Shown in pieces: positions 1 through 8,807 of a DNA stretch of 64,000 nucleotides (its first letter is position 1; every line of letters starts with the position of its first letter). The stretch is from contig CAYJGF010000016.1 of assembly GCA_964369965.1 (NCBI GenBank), forward strand, positions 1 to 64,000. Direction: 5' to 3'. The notes beneath the pieces were generated by a model. That model was given only the letters and a program-made list of their open reading frames with translations. It made no database searches and was not told the DNA's origin. Origin of the DNA: CAYJBH01 sp964369965 (GTDB lineage Bacteria > Bacillota > Clostridia > Oscillospirales > Ruminococcaceae). The translations under genes were made by a program, and so were the position numbers.

Positions 1-84
1 TCTTGGCTTGCTTCCCCGAAGCGGTTAGCTGTTTGGACGGTCATTTAATTGTCTATGCTAATTTGTAGAGTGAAATCAACTCAA

Positions 85-202
85 CTAATACAAATTAGTA
101 TAGTATATTTTAATAATACTGTATTGAATAGTATTTGTCAATAGCAATTTCAAACTTTTTTATTCTAATTATCTTGATTTTTCTAAACAGATATGTTACA
201 CT
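85..202 (+). promoter_or_regulatory. Promoter and possible operator region of the XRE gene
   Basis: A TTGATT box (174-179) and a TACACT box (197-202) are separated by 17 nt and lie just upstream of the ribosome site AGAGG of the XRE gene. Upstream, about 85-145, are several interleaved inverted copies of AGTAT/ATACT in very AT-rich DNA. Such repeats are typical operators for XRE-type autorepressors, but binding is inferred only. Confidence 0.5.
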
Positions 203-235
203 AAAGAAAATCACGATAATAAGAGGTGAATTACA

Positions 236-799
236 ATGGCAATCGGCGAAAGAATAAACTTTTTACGTAACCTTAAAGGCATGACCATGAAATATTTCGG
301 GATGTCCATCGGCTTTGACGAAAAAGCGGCAGATGTCCGCATCTCACAATACGAGCGTGGCAAGCGCACTCCGAAAGAAAATGTCATAGCTGCTATGGCC
401 GAATCTTTGGACGTGTCACCCGAAGCGCTTGACGTGCCAAACATTGAGAGCTACACGGGGCTTATGCACACCCTTTTTGCTTTGGAGGATATTTACGGCT
501 TGCGCATCGGGGAGATTGACGGTGAAATCTGCCTACGTCTCAGCAAAGCGGACAAGACGAAGTATCACAATATGCTCGATATGTTTATGGCGTGGAATCA
601 CGCTTCTAAGCGATATAAGGACGAGCAGATTTCCAAAGAGGAATACGATTACTGGCGTTATAACTATCCGAAACCGCTTGTGGAGGAAACGACTGCTATG
701 CGTGAAGCATATCGGAATGGTGAGCCGTTGCCGGAGACTGCTTCAAGTGGGATGACGGTTAAGATTACGCCGGAGTTTGATTTTAGCGAAGATGAATAG
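236..799 (+). CDS. XRE-family helix-turn-helix regulator
   Basis: This 187-residue protein has an N-terminal XRE-type helix-turn-helix at about residues 4-62: GERINFLRNLKGMT, then ISQYERGKRTP, then a stretch ending LDVSPEALDVP. The rest is a helical acidic region of unknown role ending in DFSEDE. Proteins of this size and layout are frequent in integrative elements of Clostridia, where they act as element regulators. It sits between AT-rich DNA with repeated half-sites and a strong terminator, next to a likely integration site at the guaA 3' end, which supports a mobile-element origin. The start is set by AGAGGTGAATTACA before the ATG. The regulated genes lie outside the window. Confidence 0.75.
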   Translation: MAIGERINFLRNLKGMTMKYFGMSIGFDEKAADVRISQYERGKRTPKENVIAAMAESLDVSPEALDVPNIESYTGLMHTLFALEDIYGLRIGEIDGEICLRLSKADKTKYHNMLDMFMAWNHASKRYKDEQISKEEYDYWRYNYPKPLVEETTAMREAYRNGEPLPETASSGMTVKITPEFDFSEDE

Positions 800-815
800 A
801 CCTTTCCCGAAACGC

Positions 816-859
816 AAAAAACAGCTAACCGATTTTCAAAAAATCAGTTAGCTGTTTTT
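816..859 (+). terminator. Rho-independent terminator of the XRE gene
   Basis: The arm AAAAACAGCTAAC (816-829) pairs with GTTAGCTGTTTTT (847-859) around an AT-rich loop, followed by further T-rich sequence. It lies 17 nt after the XRE stop codon. Confidence 0.8.
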
Positions 860-875
860 ATCTTTTATAATTTAT

Positions 876-964
876 GTTGCCATTTTGTTGCCAAAGGCGG
901 TATCAAAACCGCTCAAACCCGCATGGTTACAGGGTTTCTTGACCTCAAAATGTCATTCCCACTC
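876..964. other. Putative mobile-element attachment site at the guaA 3' end
   Basis: The last codons of guaA read GAGTGGGAATGA on the minus strand (953-964). This is the conserved guaA tail long known as an insertion target for integrative elements and genomic islands. Directly outside it are a tandem GTTGCC-ATTTT-GTTGCC (876-892) and an inverted repeat GCGGTATCAAAACCGC (897-912), the kind of arm sequence seen next to tyrosine recombinase sites. On the minus strand the frame runs open past the gene end to a stop near 872. No integrase gene is visible, and the other junction would lie upstream of the window. Confidence 0.5.
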
Positions 965-2491
965 AATGGTAGCAGGGGGTTTACTTGTTATGTCGTACAC
1001 TATTCTGTTTACATGTTTTACTTCATTTACTATTCTAATGCTTATTTTATCTAGGATTTCATAAGGAATTCTTGCCCAGTCTGCTGTCATGAAGTCTGTG
1101 GTGGTTACTCCTCTTAATGCTATTGTGTAGTCATAGGTTCTGAAGTCGCCCATTACTCCTACCGATTTAATGTCGGTTAATACCGCAAAGTACTGGTTGA
1201 TATCCCGTTCTATTCCTGCATTTTTTATTTCTTCTCGAAAGATAGCGTCGGCATCTCTTAAAATTTCTAATCTGTCTTCAGTAACTTCACCTATTACCCT
1301 AATTCCAAGTCCCGGTCCCGGAAAAGGTTGGCGCCATACTAAATGGTCTGGCAGCCCGAGTTCTATTCCCATCTTTCGAACCTCGTCTTTAAACAGTAGA
1401 CGTAGCGGCTCTATCAGATCTTCGAAATCTACAACATCCGGCAAGCCACCTACATTGTGATGACTTTTTATTACTGCTGAGTCTCCATGGCCGCTTTCTA
1501 TTACATCGGGATAGATTGTTCCCTGCACCAGGAAGTCTACCTTTCCTATTTTTTTTGCTTCATCCTCAAACACCCTTATAAACTCTTCGCCTATTGCTTT
1601 TCGCTTTTCTTCAGGGTCAACAATACCTTTTAATCTTGTTAGAAATCTTTCCTGTGCATTCGCTCTTATAAATTTAGATTCAAAGAATCCATCGAACACT
1701 GCCTCAACTTCGTTACCCTCATTTTTTCGCATCAACCCGTGATCTACAAACACACAGGTTAACTGCTTTCCAATAGCTCTCGATATTAAAGCTGCTACTA
1801 CGGTGGAGTCTACTCCGCCGGACAACGCGCATAACGCCTTTTTATCGCCCACCTTATTTTTGATTTCTACTATCTGGTCAGCAATATAGTTTTTCATTGT
1901 CCAATCGCCACTACAGCCACAAACTTCATAAAGGAAGTTTCGTATCATCTCGCTACCTTTTGGGGTATGGTTAACCTCAGGATGGAACTGAACGCCGTAG
2001 AACCCCCTAGATTCATCCTCTATCAGTGCGCTGGGACAGGTGTTTGTTGTTCCTTTTATTTTAAATCCGCTTGGAAGCTCGGTAACGTAATCTGTGTGGC
2101 TCATCCAGCATATTTCGTTATTTGATACATTTTTTAAAAGGCTACTCTCACCGCTAAATGTTACCTCTGCCTTTCCGTATTCACTCTTTTCGCCGGCACT
2201 TCCAACCTTACCGCCAAGTTCAACCGCAAGCAGCTGACATCCGTAACAGATTCCTAGTATTGGTATTCCAAGCTTAAATACCTCCGGATCACATTTTGGT
2301 GCCGCATCATCATAGACACTGTTGGGTCCACCGGTAAAGATGATACCCTTAGGATTTTTGGCCTTTATCTCCTCTATAGTTTTATTCCAGGGCATTATTT
2401 CACAGTAAACATTCTGCTCGCGCACTCTTCTGGCTATGAGCTGGTTGTACTGACCACCAAAATCCAGTACCAAAACTAATTCATGCTTCAT
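953..2491 (-). CDS. guaA: GMP synthase (glutamine-hydrolysing)
   Basis: GuaA converts XMP to GMP using glutamine and ATP, the last step of guanine nucleotide synthesis. The 512-residue protein has the class I glutamine amidotransferase domain first (LDFGGQYNQLI near the start, nucleophile Cys82 in GICYGCQ, the catalytic His in GVQFHPE). The ATP pyrophosphatase P-loop SGGVDST follows at about residue 222, and the XMP-binding dimerisation domain ends in PATIEWE. ATG at 2491 is preferred over the in-frame TTG at 2494 because it is better spaced from AGGATGG. It lies downstream of guaB on the same strand. The 3' end coincides with a likely integration site that keeps the coding sequence intact. 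Confidence 0.97.
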   Translation of the reverse strand: MKHELVLVLDFGGQYNQLIARRVREQNVYCEIMPWNKTIEEIKAKNPKGIIFTGGPNSVYDDAAPKCDPEVFKLGIPILGICYGCQLLAVELGGKVGSAGEKSEYGKAEVTFSGESSLLKNVSNNEICWMSHTDYVTELPSGFKIKGTTNTCPSALIEDESRGFYGVQFHPEVNHTPKGSEMIRNFLYEVCGCSGDWTMKNYIADQIVEIKNKVGDKKALCALSGGVDSTVVAALISRAIGKQLTCVFVDHGLMRKNEGNEVEAVFDGFFESKFIRANAQERFLTRLKGIVDPEEKRKAIGEEFIRVFEDEAKKIGKVDFLVQGTIYPDVIESGHGDSAVIKSHHNVGGLPDVVDFEDLIEPLRLLFKDEVRKMGIELGLPDHLVWRQPFPGPGLGIRVIGEVTEDRLEILRDADAIFREEIKNAGIERDINQYFAVLTDIKSVGVMGDFRTYDYTIALRGVTTTDFMTADWARIPYEILDKISIRIVNEVKHVNRIVYDITSKPPATIEWE

Positions 2492-2566
2492 CAAAATTCC
2501 ATCCTAATTATTTCTATTACTATCATGGGCTGTATGCATTGGTTAATCTATGCTTTAATTGTGGGA

Positions 2567-2723
2567 CAAATGCTTTTTCTTTGAAAAGCAAGGCGAAAAT
2601 CTTCTAAGTCAAAAAACAGTCTTTTTCTTACGTTATTTATTCAACAAGTTTTCGTCGCTTTGACCGCAGTCAAATGCTTTTTCTTTAGAAAAGCAAGGCG
2701 AAAATCTTCTAAGTCAAAAAAAC
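2567..2723. repeat. Direct repeat of about 51 bp between guaB and guaA
   Basis: Two near-identical copies occupy 2567-2617 and 2671-2723. Both begin CAAATGCTTTTTCTTT, continue GAAAAGCAAGGCG and end AATCTTCTAAGTC plus an A-run; the second has an extra A and one more A in the run. Each contains a small CTTTTTCTTT/AAAAGCAAGG hairpin potential. The role is unknown; it could arise by local duplication or affect the guaB-guaA transcript. Confidence 0.75.
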
Positions 2724-2739
2724 AAGGTTTTTTTGATAT

Positions 2740-4212
2740 TTATTCTATATCACTTACAGTATAGTTGCTCTCTTCCTTGGTAATGGAGATGTCATGCGGG
2801 TGACTTTCAATAAGTCCGGCGCCGGTAATCTTAACAAGACGACCATTTTCCTTTAAGGCGCTAACAGTTGCGGCGCCACAATATCCCATACCACTTCTTA
2901 AACCACCAATTAAGCTGTATACTATATCGGATAAAATTCCACGATAGGGCACTCGACCTTCAACTCCCTCGGCAACAAACTTTTTACTGTCTGCCTGGAA
3001 ATATCTATCCCCACTTCCGCTTTTCATGGCCGCAGAGCTGCCCATACCACGGTATGTTTTAAATGTTCTACCCTTGTAGATTACTCGCTCGCCCGGGCTT
3101 TCCTCGCTACCGGCAAACAGGCTACCTATCATTATACAATCTGCGCCCGCCGCTATTGCCTTTGTTATATCGCCCGAGAACTTAATTCCACCATCGGCAA
3201 CTACCGAAACCCCTGTTCCTGCTGCTGCATCGGCAACTGCCATGATTGCAGAAATTTGAGGAACACCTACACCGGCAACAACTCGAGTAGTACAGATAGA
3301 GCCGGGACCGATACCAACTTTAATTATATCTGCACCTGCTTCGATAAGGGCTTTCGCTCCTGATGCAGTTGCTATGTTACCTGCCATTAACGGAATATCG
3401 GGGAAATTGCTTTTTAACAACCTTACAGTACTCAATACATTTTTGGAATGACCATGAGCTGTATCTATTGATAACATATCAACACCTGCCTCAACAAGTG
3501 CCTTCGCTCTTTCTAATACATCTGTGGTTACACCAAGAGCTGCACCGCAAAGCAGTCGGCTGCCGGAATCTTTTGCCGAATTTGGATATTGTATGCTCTT
3601 TTCAATATCCTTAATAGTTATAAGCCCTTTTAACACTCCGGCATCATCAATAATCGGAAGCTTTTCAATTTTACGACTCTTTAAGATTTTTTCCGCCTCA
3701 CCCATCGAAATTCCCGGGCTGGCAGTTACTAAATTCTCTTTCGTCATAACATCTGATATGATTTTGGACATATCGGTTTCGAAACGCATATCACGGTTGG
3801 TTATAATTCCAACAAGGTGTCGCCCATCGTCTACAATCGGAACGCCTGAAATTCGATACCGCTGCATCAAGGTTTCAGCGTCTCCTACCGTATCTTCAGG
3901 GGAAAGGTAAAATGGGTTGGTAATAATTCCGTGCTCGCTTCTTTTAACCTTATCAACCTCTAAAACCTGCTGCTCCATCGACATATTCTTATGTATTATT
4001 CCTATGCCGCCCTCTCTCGCCATTGCGATAGCCATACGACTCTCGGTAACGGTATCCATCGAGGCGGACATCAACGGAACATTTAATTTTATGGTTTTTG
4101 TTAGCTGAACTGACGTGTCTACATCTCTACCGATAACCTCTGAATAATCAGGTAAAAGCAGAACATCATCAAATGTTAGCGCTTCGGAAACTACCTTATC
4201 TTTATACAACAT
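2740..4212 (-). CDS. guaB: IMP dehydrogenase
   Basis: GuaB oxidises IMP to XMP with NAD, the committed step towards GMP, and so feeds GuaA encoded next. The 490-residue protein has the TIM-barrel N-terminus (LTFDDVLLLP), two CBS domains inserted at about residues 95-205, and the active-site loop GPGSICTTR with catalytic Cys307. The flap region and the C-terminal monovalent-cation region are intact. The start follows a GGGGG ribosome site. It is downstream of tuf, separated by a terminator hairpin, so it probably has its own promoter. No purine riboswitch was recognised in the 79 nt upstream. Confidence 0.97.
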   Translation of the reverse strand: MLYKDKVVSEALTFDDVLLLPDYSEVIGRDVDTSVQLTKTIKLNVPLMSASMDTVTESRMAIAMAREGGIGIIHKNMSMEQQVLEVDKVKRSEHGIITNPFYLSPEDTVGDAETLMQRYRISGVPIVDDGRHLVGIITNRDMRFETDMSKIISDVMTKENLVTASPGISMGEAEKILKSRKIEKLPIIDDAGVLKGLITIKDIEKSIQYPNSAKDSGSRLLCGAALGVTTDVLERAKALVEAGVDMLSIDTAHGHSKNVLSTVRLLKSNFPDIPLMAGNIATASGAKALIEAGADIIKVGIGPGSICTTRVVAGVGVPQISAIMAVADAAAGTGVSVVADGGIKFSGDITKAIAAGADCIMIGSLFAGSEESPGERVIYKGRTFKTYRGMGSSAAMKSGSGDRYFQADSKKFVAEGVEGRVPYRGILSDIVYSLIGGLRSGMGYCGAATVSALKENGRLVKITGAGLIESHPHDISITKEESNYTVSDIE

Positions 4213-4246
4213 TTATTTTCCCCCTTCAGTTATTTTTAGGTGATAA

Positions 4247-4277
4247 ATTGTCCCGCAATGTTTCATTGCGGGACAAT
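4247..4277 (-). terminator. Terminator downstream of tuf
   Basis: A perfect 14-bp stem (ATTGTCCCGCAATG at 4247-4260 with its complement at 4264-4277) has a 3-nt loop and is followed by TTTAT on the minus strand. It lies 14 nt past the tuf stop and probably ends the str operon before guaB. Confidence 0.7.
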
Positions 4278-4291
4278 CCTATTTTGATTTA

Positions 4292-5491
4292 TTAGTTAAT
4301 CTTGCTAACTACGCCGGAACCTACTGTACGTCCACCCTCACGGATAGCGAAACGCAGACCTTCTTCGATAGCAATCGGGGTGATTAGCTCAACATCGATT
4401 GTTACGTTATCGCCAGGCATACACATCTCGATACCATCTTGAAGTGATACAACACCGGTAACGTCTGTTGTACGGAAGTAGAACTGAGGACGGTAGTTGT
4501 TAAAGAAAGGTGTATGACGGCCGCCTTCGTCTTTCTTCAGGATGTAAACCTGACCGGAAAACTTTGTGTGAGGCTTAATGCTGCCTGGTTTACAAAGAAC
4601 CTGACCACGCTCGATATCATCGCGCTGAACACCACGAAGTAGTGCGCCAACGTTATCACCGGCCTGTGCAAAGTCAAGAAGTTTACGGAACATTTCAAGA
4701 CCTGTAACGGTTGTTTTACGTGTTTCTTCTGCAAGACCAACGATTTCAACCTCTTCACCAACGTTGATAGTACCACGCTCGCAACGTCCGGTAGCAACTG
4801 TACCACGACCTGTAATTGTGAATACGTCTTCAACTGGCATTAGGAAAGGAAGGTCAGATTTACGCTCTGGTGTTGGGATGAAGCTGTCAACAGCGTCCAT
4901 TAGCTCTTTAATGCAAGCATATTCAGGAGCGGAAGGATCTGTAGAAGCACACTCAAGAGCAACAAGGCCGGAACCTTTGATGATTGGTGTTTCGTCGCCC
5001 GGGAAGTCGTAGTCGGAAAGAAGCTCACGGATTTCCACTTCAACAAGCTCAAGAAGATCCCGAACGACTACCTGCTCAACCTTGTACATGAAAACAACGA
5101 TGTGCGGAACGCCAACCTGACGGGAGAGCAGGATGTGCTCACGAGTCTGTGGCATCGGGCCGTCAGCGGCGGAGACAACGAGGATAGCGCCGTCCATCTG
5201 TGCAGCACCGGTGATCATGTTTTTAACATAGTCGGCATGTCCCGGGCAGTCAACGTGTGCGTAGTGACGCACGTCGGTCTCGTACTCAACGTGTGCGGTG
5301 TTGATGGTGATACCGCGCTCACGCTCTTCCGGAGCTTTGTCGATCATGTCGTATGCTTCGTATTTTGCCTTGCCTTGAAAAGCAAGAACCTTTGTGATAG
5401 CGGCGGTAAGTGATGTTTTACCATGGTCAACGTGACCGATGGTGCCAATGTTGATATGAGGCTTATTGCGCTCAAATTTAGCTTTTCCCAT
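4292..5491 (-). CDS. tuf: Elongation factor Tu with altered guanine-recognition motifs
   Basis: EF-Tu carries aminoacyl-tRNA to the ribosome as a GTP complex. The 399-residue protein keeps G1 (GHVDHGKTSL), the switch I Thr in GITINTAHVEYE, G3 (DCPGHADY) with the catalytic His, and both beta-barrel domains. Two guanine-contact motifs differ from the family. G4, normally NKCD or NKVD, reads YKVE (Tyr136, Glu139) and is followed by QVVV instead of the usual acidic QVDD. G5, normally SALK, reads SGLV (174-177). I checked both against the nucleotides. The frame is intact and the gene is in its normal place after fusA, so it is not an obvious pseudogene; sequencing error is possible. The ribosome site AAGGAAGG fixes the start. 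Confidence 0.95.
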   Translation of the reverse strand: MGKAKFERNKPHINIGTIGHVDHGKTSLTAAITKVLAFQGKAKYEAYDMIDKAPEERERGITINTAHVEYETDVRHYAHVDCPGHADYVKNMITGAAQMDGAILVVSAADGPMPQTREHILLSRQVGVPHIVVFMYKVEQVVVRDLLELVEVEIRELLSDYDFPGDETPIIKGSGLVALECASTDPSAPEYACIKELMDAVDSFIPTPERKSDLPFLMPVEDVFTITGRGTVATGRCERGTINVGEEVEIVGLAEETRKTTVTGLEMFRKLLDFAQAGDNVGALLRGVQRDDIERGQVLCKPGSIKPHTKFSGQVYILKKDEGGRHTPFFNNYRPQFYFRTTDVTGVVSLQDGIEMCMPGDNVTIDVELITPIAIEEGLRFAIREGGRTVGSGVVSKIN

Positions 5492-5569
5492 TATAAAATC
5501 CTTCCTTTATTAAATACAATATTATTTATTGGTATTGTACTATTTTTTGAGATAAAAATCAAGTGTTTT

Positions 5570-7651
5570 TTAATCTTTTTTTGCGCGACCGCTCATAATT
5601 CCTTCCGCAATGCTCTTTGGTACCTCAATATAGTGGGAGGGTTCCATCGAATATTGTCCGCGACCCTGTGTTCTGGAACGCAGGTCGGTTGCGTATCCGA
5701 ACATGCCGGACAGCGGAACAAAAGCGTTGATCTGGGTTGCGCCGTTGCGCGGGTCCATGCCCTGCATCTGACCGCGACGCGCGTTGATATCGCCGATGAC
5801 ATCGCCCATATAGTCGTCCGGCACGATGACCGCGACCTTCATGATGGGCTCGAGGATGACCGGGTCTGCCTTGCGCATAGCCTCTTTAAAAGCCATGGAG
5901 CCGGCAATCTTAAACGCCATCTCGGAGGAGTCAACGTCATGATAACTGCCGTCATAAAGGGAGACCTTGACATCCACAACGGGATATCCCGCGAGGACGC
6001 CTGCCTGCATTGCACCTTGGATACCTTGGTCGACAGGACCGATATACTCTTTGGGAATTGCTCCGCCGACGATGGAGTTGACAAACTCATATCCCTTGCC
6101 GCTCTCGTTCGGCTCGGCTTTGATCTTGACGTGACCGTACTGACCGCGTCCACCGGACTGACGTGCATACTTCATGTCGACATCGGCTAACTTGCGGATG
6201 GTCTCACGGTAGGCAACCTGCGGTGCACCGACGTTTGCCTCCACCTTGAACTCACGCAGTAGGCGGTCGACGATAATCTCAAGGTGAAGCTCACCCATGC
6301 CGGCAATGATTGTCTGACCGGTCTCGTCGTCGGTGTAGGTCTTAAAGGTCGGATCCTCCTCTGCGAGTTTGGAGAGGGCGATACCCATCTTCTCTTGACC
6401 TGCCTTGGTTTTCGGCTCGATAGCGACACGGATAACCGGCTCGGGAAACTCCATACTCTCAAGGATAATGGGGTGTCTCTCGTCGCACAGGGTGTCGCCG
6501 GTGGTGGTGTTTTTCAGTCCTACAGCCGCCGCAATGTCGCCGGAATATATCATGTCGATATCCTGACGATGGTTGGCGTGCATCTGCAATATACGTCCGA
6601 TACGCTCGTTGTTGTCCTTGACCGAGTTGTAGACACCGCTACCCGATTTAAGGGAGCCGGAATACACACGGAAGAAACAGAGCTTGCCGACAAACGGGTC
6701 GGTCGCTATCTTGAATGCGAGTGCGGCAAAGGGGGCATCGTCACTGGAGGGACGTGTCTCCTCCTGCTCGGTATCGGGGTTTATGCCTTTGATAGACTCA
6801 ATGTCGGTCGGGGCAGGCATATAGTCAATAACGGCATCCAGTAGCTTTTGAACACCTTTGTTTTTGTAGGATGTGCCGCATATGACCGGCACGATGGTGT
6901 TTGCGATGGTGGCTCGACGAAGTGCGGCTTTGAATTTGTCCATCGGGAGCTCCTCGCCCTCCAAGAACATCTCCATCAGCTCTTCGTCCGTCTCGGCGAC
7001 GGCCTCGAGTAGCTCGTTTCTAAACTGCTCAAACTTGTCCATCAAGTCTGCCGGGACTTCCTCCTCGCGGATATCTTTACCGAGGTCGTCATAATATACA
7101 TATGCTTTCTGCTCCACAAGGTCAATAATTCCCTTGAAGTCGCTCTCTTGACCTATCGGCAGTTGGATTGGCACGGCGTTACATTTTAGGCGATCCCTCA
7201 TCATGTCGAGGACACGATAGAAGTCGGCACCCATTATGTCCATCTTGTTGACATACGCCATACGCGGAACCTTGTATTTGTTCGCCTGGTGCCACACCGT
7301 CTCACTCTGGGGCTCAACGCCGCCCTTGGCACAGAACACGGTAACACTGCCGTCCAGCACGCGCAGACTGCGCTCCACCTCAACGGTGAAGTCGACGTGT
7401 CCCGGTGTGTCGATAATGTTGACGCGATGATCGTCCCAAAATGCGGTGGTAGCCGCCGAGGTGATGGTGATACCACGCTCCTGCTCCTGCTCCATCCAGT
7501 CCATGGTGGCGGCGCCCTCATGAACCTCACCTATCTTATGGGTGCGTCCGGTGTAGAACAGAATACGCTCGGTCGTGGTGGTTTTACCGGCATCGATGTG
7601 AGCCATGATACCGATATTTCTGGTTTTTTCTAATGATACGTCTCTTGGCAT
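5570..7651 (-). CDS. fusA: Elongation factor G
   Basis: EF-G drives tRNA-mRNA translocation and, with RRF, ribosome recycling. The 693-residue protein has the expected length and five-domain order. G1 is AHIDAGKTTTTERIL, G3 is DTPGHVDFT, and G4 is a normal NKMD in AYVNKMD, in contrast to the altered G4 of the neighbouring EF-Tu. The domain IV segment SGGRGQYGHV and the C-terminal domain V (SLSGMFGYATDLRS-like stretch) are intact. It lies between rpsG, 18 nt upstream, and tuf, as in the classic str operon. The start follows AAAGGACAG. Confidence 0.98.
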   Translation of the reverse strand: MPRDVSLEKTRNIGIMAHIDAGKTTTTERILFYTGRTHKIGEVHEGAATMDWMEQEQERGITITSAATTAFWDDHRVNIIDTPGHVDFTVEVERSLRVLDGSVTVFCAKGGVEPQSETVWHQANKYKVPRMAYVNKMDIMGADFYRVLDMMRDRLKCNAVPIQLPIGQESDFKGIIDLVEQKAYVYYDDLGKDIREEEVPADLMDKFEQFRNELLEAVAETDEELMEMFLEGEELPMDKFKAALRRATIANTIVPVICGTSYKNKGVQKLLDAVIDYMPAPTDIESIKGINPDTEQEETRPSSDDAPFAALAFKIATDPFVGKLCFFRVYSGSLKSGSGVYNSVKDNNERIGRILQMHANHRQDIDMIYSGDIAAAVGLKNTTTGDTLCDERHPIILESMEFPEPVIRVAIEPKTKAGQEKMGIALSKLAEEDPTFKTYTDDETGQTIIAGMGELHLEIIVDRLLREFKVEANVGAPQVAYRETIRKLADVDMKYARQSGGRGQYGHVKIKAEPNESGKGYEFVNSIVGGAIPKEYIGPVDQGIQGAMQAGVLAGYPVVDVKVSLYDGSYHDVDSSEMAFKIAGSMAFKEAMRKADPVILEPIMKVAVIVPDDYMGDVIGDINARRGQMQGMDPRNGATQINAFVPLSGMFGYATDLRSRTQGRGQYSMEPSHYIEVPKSIAEGIMSGRAKKD

Positions 7652-7669
7652 AAAAATCTGTCCTTTACT

Positions 7670-8140
7670 TTAGTATCTGTAGTGAGCAAACGCCTTGTTT
7701 GCCTCTGCCATACGGTGAGTATCCTCACGCTTTTTGACTGCGGAGCCGGTGCCGTTGACCGCGTCCATGATTTCGCCTGCTAAACGATCTTTCATCCTGC
7801 GCTCGTTGCGATTTCTCGAATAGGATGTCAACCAACGCAGTCCGAGGGTGCGGCGACGCTCGGGGCGTACCTCCATCGGAACCTGATAGGTCGAGCCACC
7901 TACGCGGCGAGCCTTGACCTCCAGTGTCGGCATAATGTTCTCGAGTGCTTTTTCAAACATTTCAAGGGCATCGTTGCCGGTCTTTTCGGCGACAATCTCA
8001 AACGCACCGTAAACGATGCTTTGGGCAACGCCCTTTTTGCCGTCGTACATAATGTTGTTGATTAAGCGAGTGACCATCGGAGATGAATAGAGCGGATCCG
8101 GCAGAACCTCTCGCTTTGATATATTGCCTCTTCTTGGCAT
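7670..8140 (-). CDS. rpsG: 30S ribosomal protein S7
   Basis: S7 nucleates assembly of the 30S head and contacts the E-site tRNA. The product is 156 residues, beginning MPRRGNISKREVLPDP, the standard length. An in-frame ATG lies 24 codons upstream, but AAGGAGGG immediately before the ATG at 8140 decides the start. It lies between rpsL and fusA. In other bacteria S7 represses its own operon by binding the rpsL-rpsG spacer; the 155-nt spacer here is long enough for such a site, but I did not identify it. Confidence 0.97.
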   Translation of the reverse strand: MPRRGNISKREVLPDPLYSSPMVTRLINNIMYDGKKGVAQSIVYGAFEIVAEKTGNDALEMFEKALENIMPTLEVKARRVGGSTYQVPMEVRPERRRTLGLRWLTSYSRNRNERRMKDRLAGEIMDAVNGTGSAVKKREDTHRMAEANKAFAHYRY

Positions 8141-8295
8141 CTTGTTCTTCCCTCCTTCACACATAGTGAAATCTTTGGTACTCAAAGGATAAAAAAATCC
8201 TCTGTACGCCATGAATAGGCGTACGCATAACGCTCACCGCACGGGCGAGGTTAAGTTAAGTTCCGTTTTGTTGTTTTGAAACCTATAAGGATGTG

Positions 8296-8718
8296 CTATT
8301 TAGCAGCGCCCTTCGGTTTCTTTGCGCCGTACTTAGAACGACTTTGTTTGCGGTTTGCAACACCTTGGGTGTCAAGAGTACCGCGAATTGTATGGTAACG
8401 CACACCGGGAAGGTCTTTTACACGACCGCCGCGGATGAGTACAACGCTATGCTCTTGTAGATTGTGACCGATACCCGGGATGTAGGATGTAACCTCGATA
8501 CCGTTGGACAGTCTCACACGAGCAACCTTGCGCAGAGCAGAGTTAGGCTTTTTAGGGGTCATGGTACGGACAGAGGTGCAAACACCACGTTTTTGCGGGC
8601 TGTTGGTGTCGGTGTAAGTCTTGTCGAGCGAGTTAAAGCTCTTGAGCAGTGCCGGCGCGGTCGACTTTTTGACGCTAACCTCTCTACCTTTGCGAACCAG
8701 CTGATTAAAGGTTGGCAT
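8296..8718 (-). CDS. rpsL: 30S ribosomal protein S12
   Basis: S12 sits at the decoding centre and monitors codon-anticodon geometry. The 140-residue protein has the invariant PKKPNSALRK (its lysine is the wild-type, streptomycin-sensitive residue) and GGRVKDLPGVRYH, which carries the beta-methylthiolated Asp site in many bacteria. It is the first gene of the str operon, preceded by AAAGGAGAAC and by a good promoter about 60 nt upstream. Confidence 0.98.
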   Translation of the reverse strand: MPTFNQLVRKGREVSVKKSTAPALLKSFNSLDKTYTDTNSPQKRGVCTSVRTMTPKKPNSALRKVARVRLSNGIEVTSYIPGIGHNLQEHSVVLIRGGRVKDLPGVRYHTIRGTLDTQGVANRKQSRSKYGAKKPKGAAK

Positions 8719-8778
8719 TTTGTTCTCCTTTCTAAATTATTTTATGTCAAGGCATAGCAATGCCCGAACAGTCTTTAT

Positions 8779-8807
8779 ATGATATCACATTTGAATTACT
8801 TTGTCAA
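8779..8807 (-). promoter_or_regulatory. Promoter of the str operon
   Basis: On the minus strand TTGACA (8802-8807) and TATCAT (8779-8784) are 17 nt apart, placing transcription start about 50 nt before rpsL. The -35 box overlaps the stop codon of the small upstream gene. Confidence 0.7.

Noticed and set aside
1..44. Possible start of a divergent minus-strand gene (MTVQTANRF...) at the window edge
   Set aside because: The open frame is only 14 codons before the edge and lacks a ribosome site.
2495..2739. CRISPR-like repeats in the guaB-guaA spacer
   Set aside because: Only two copies of a 51-53 bp unit are present, without spacers of regular length or cas genes.
5423..6190. Long open frame on the plus strand across the tuf-fusA junction
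   Set aside because: It runs antisense to fusA, lacks a ribosome site and has no recognisable product; a shadow of biased codon use.
8141..8212. N-terminal extension of S7
   Set aside because: The AAGGAGGG site lies inside it directly before the standard start.
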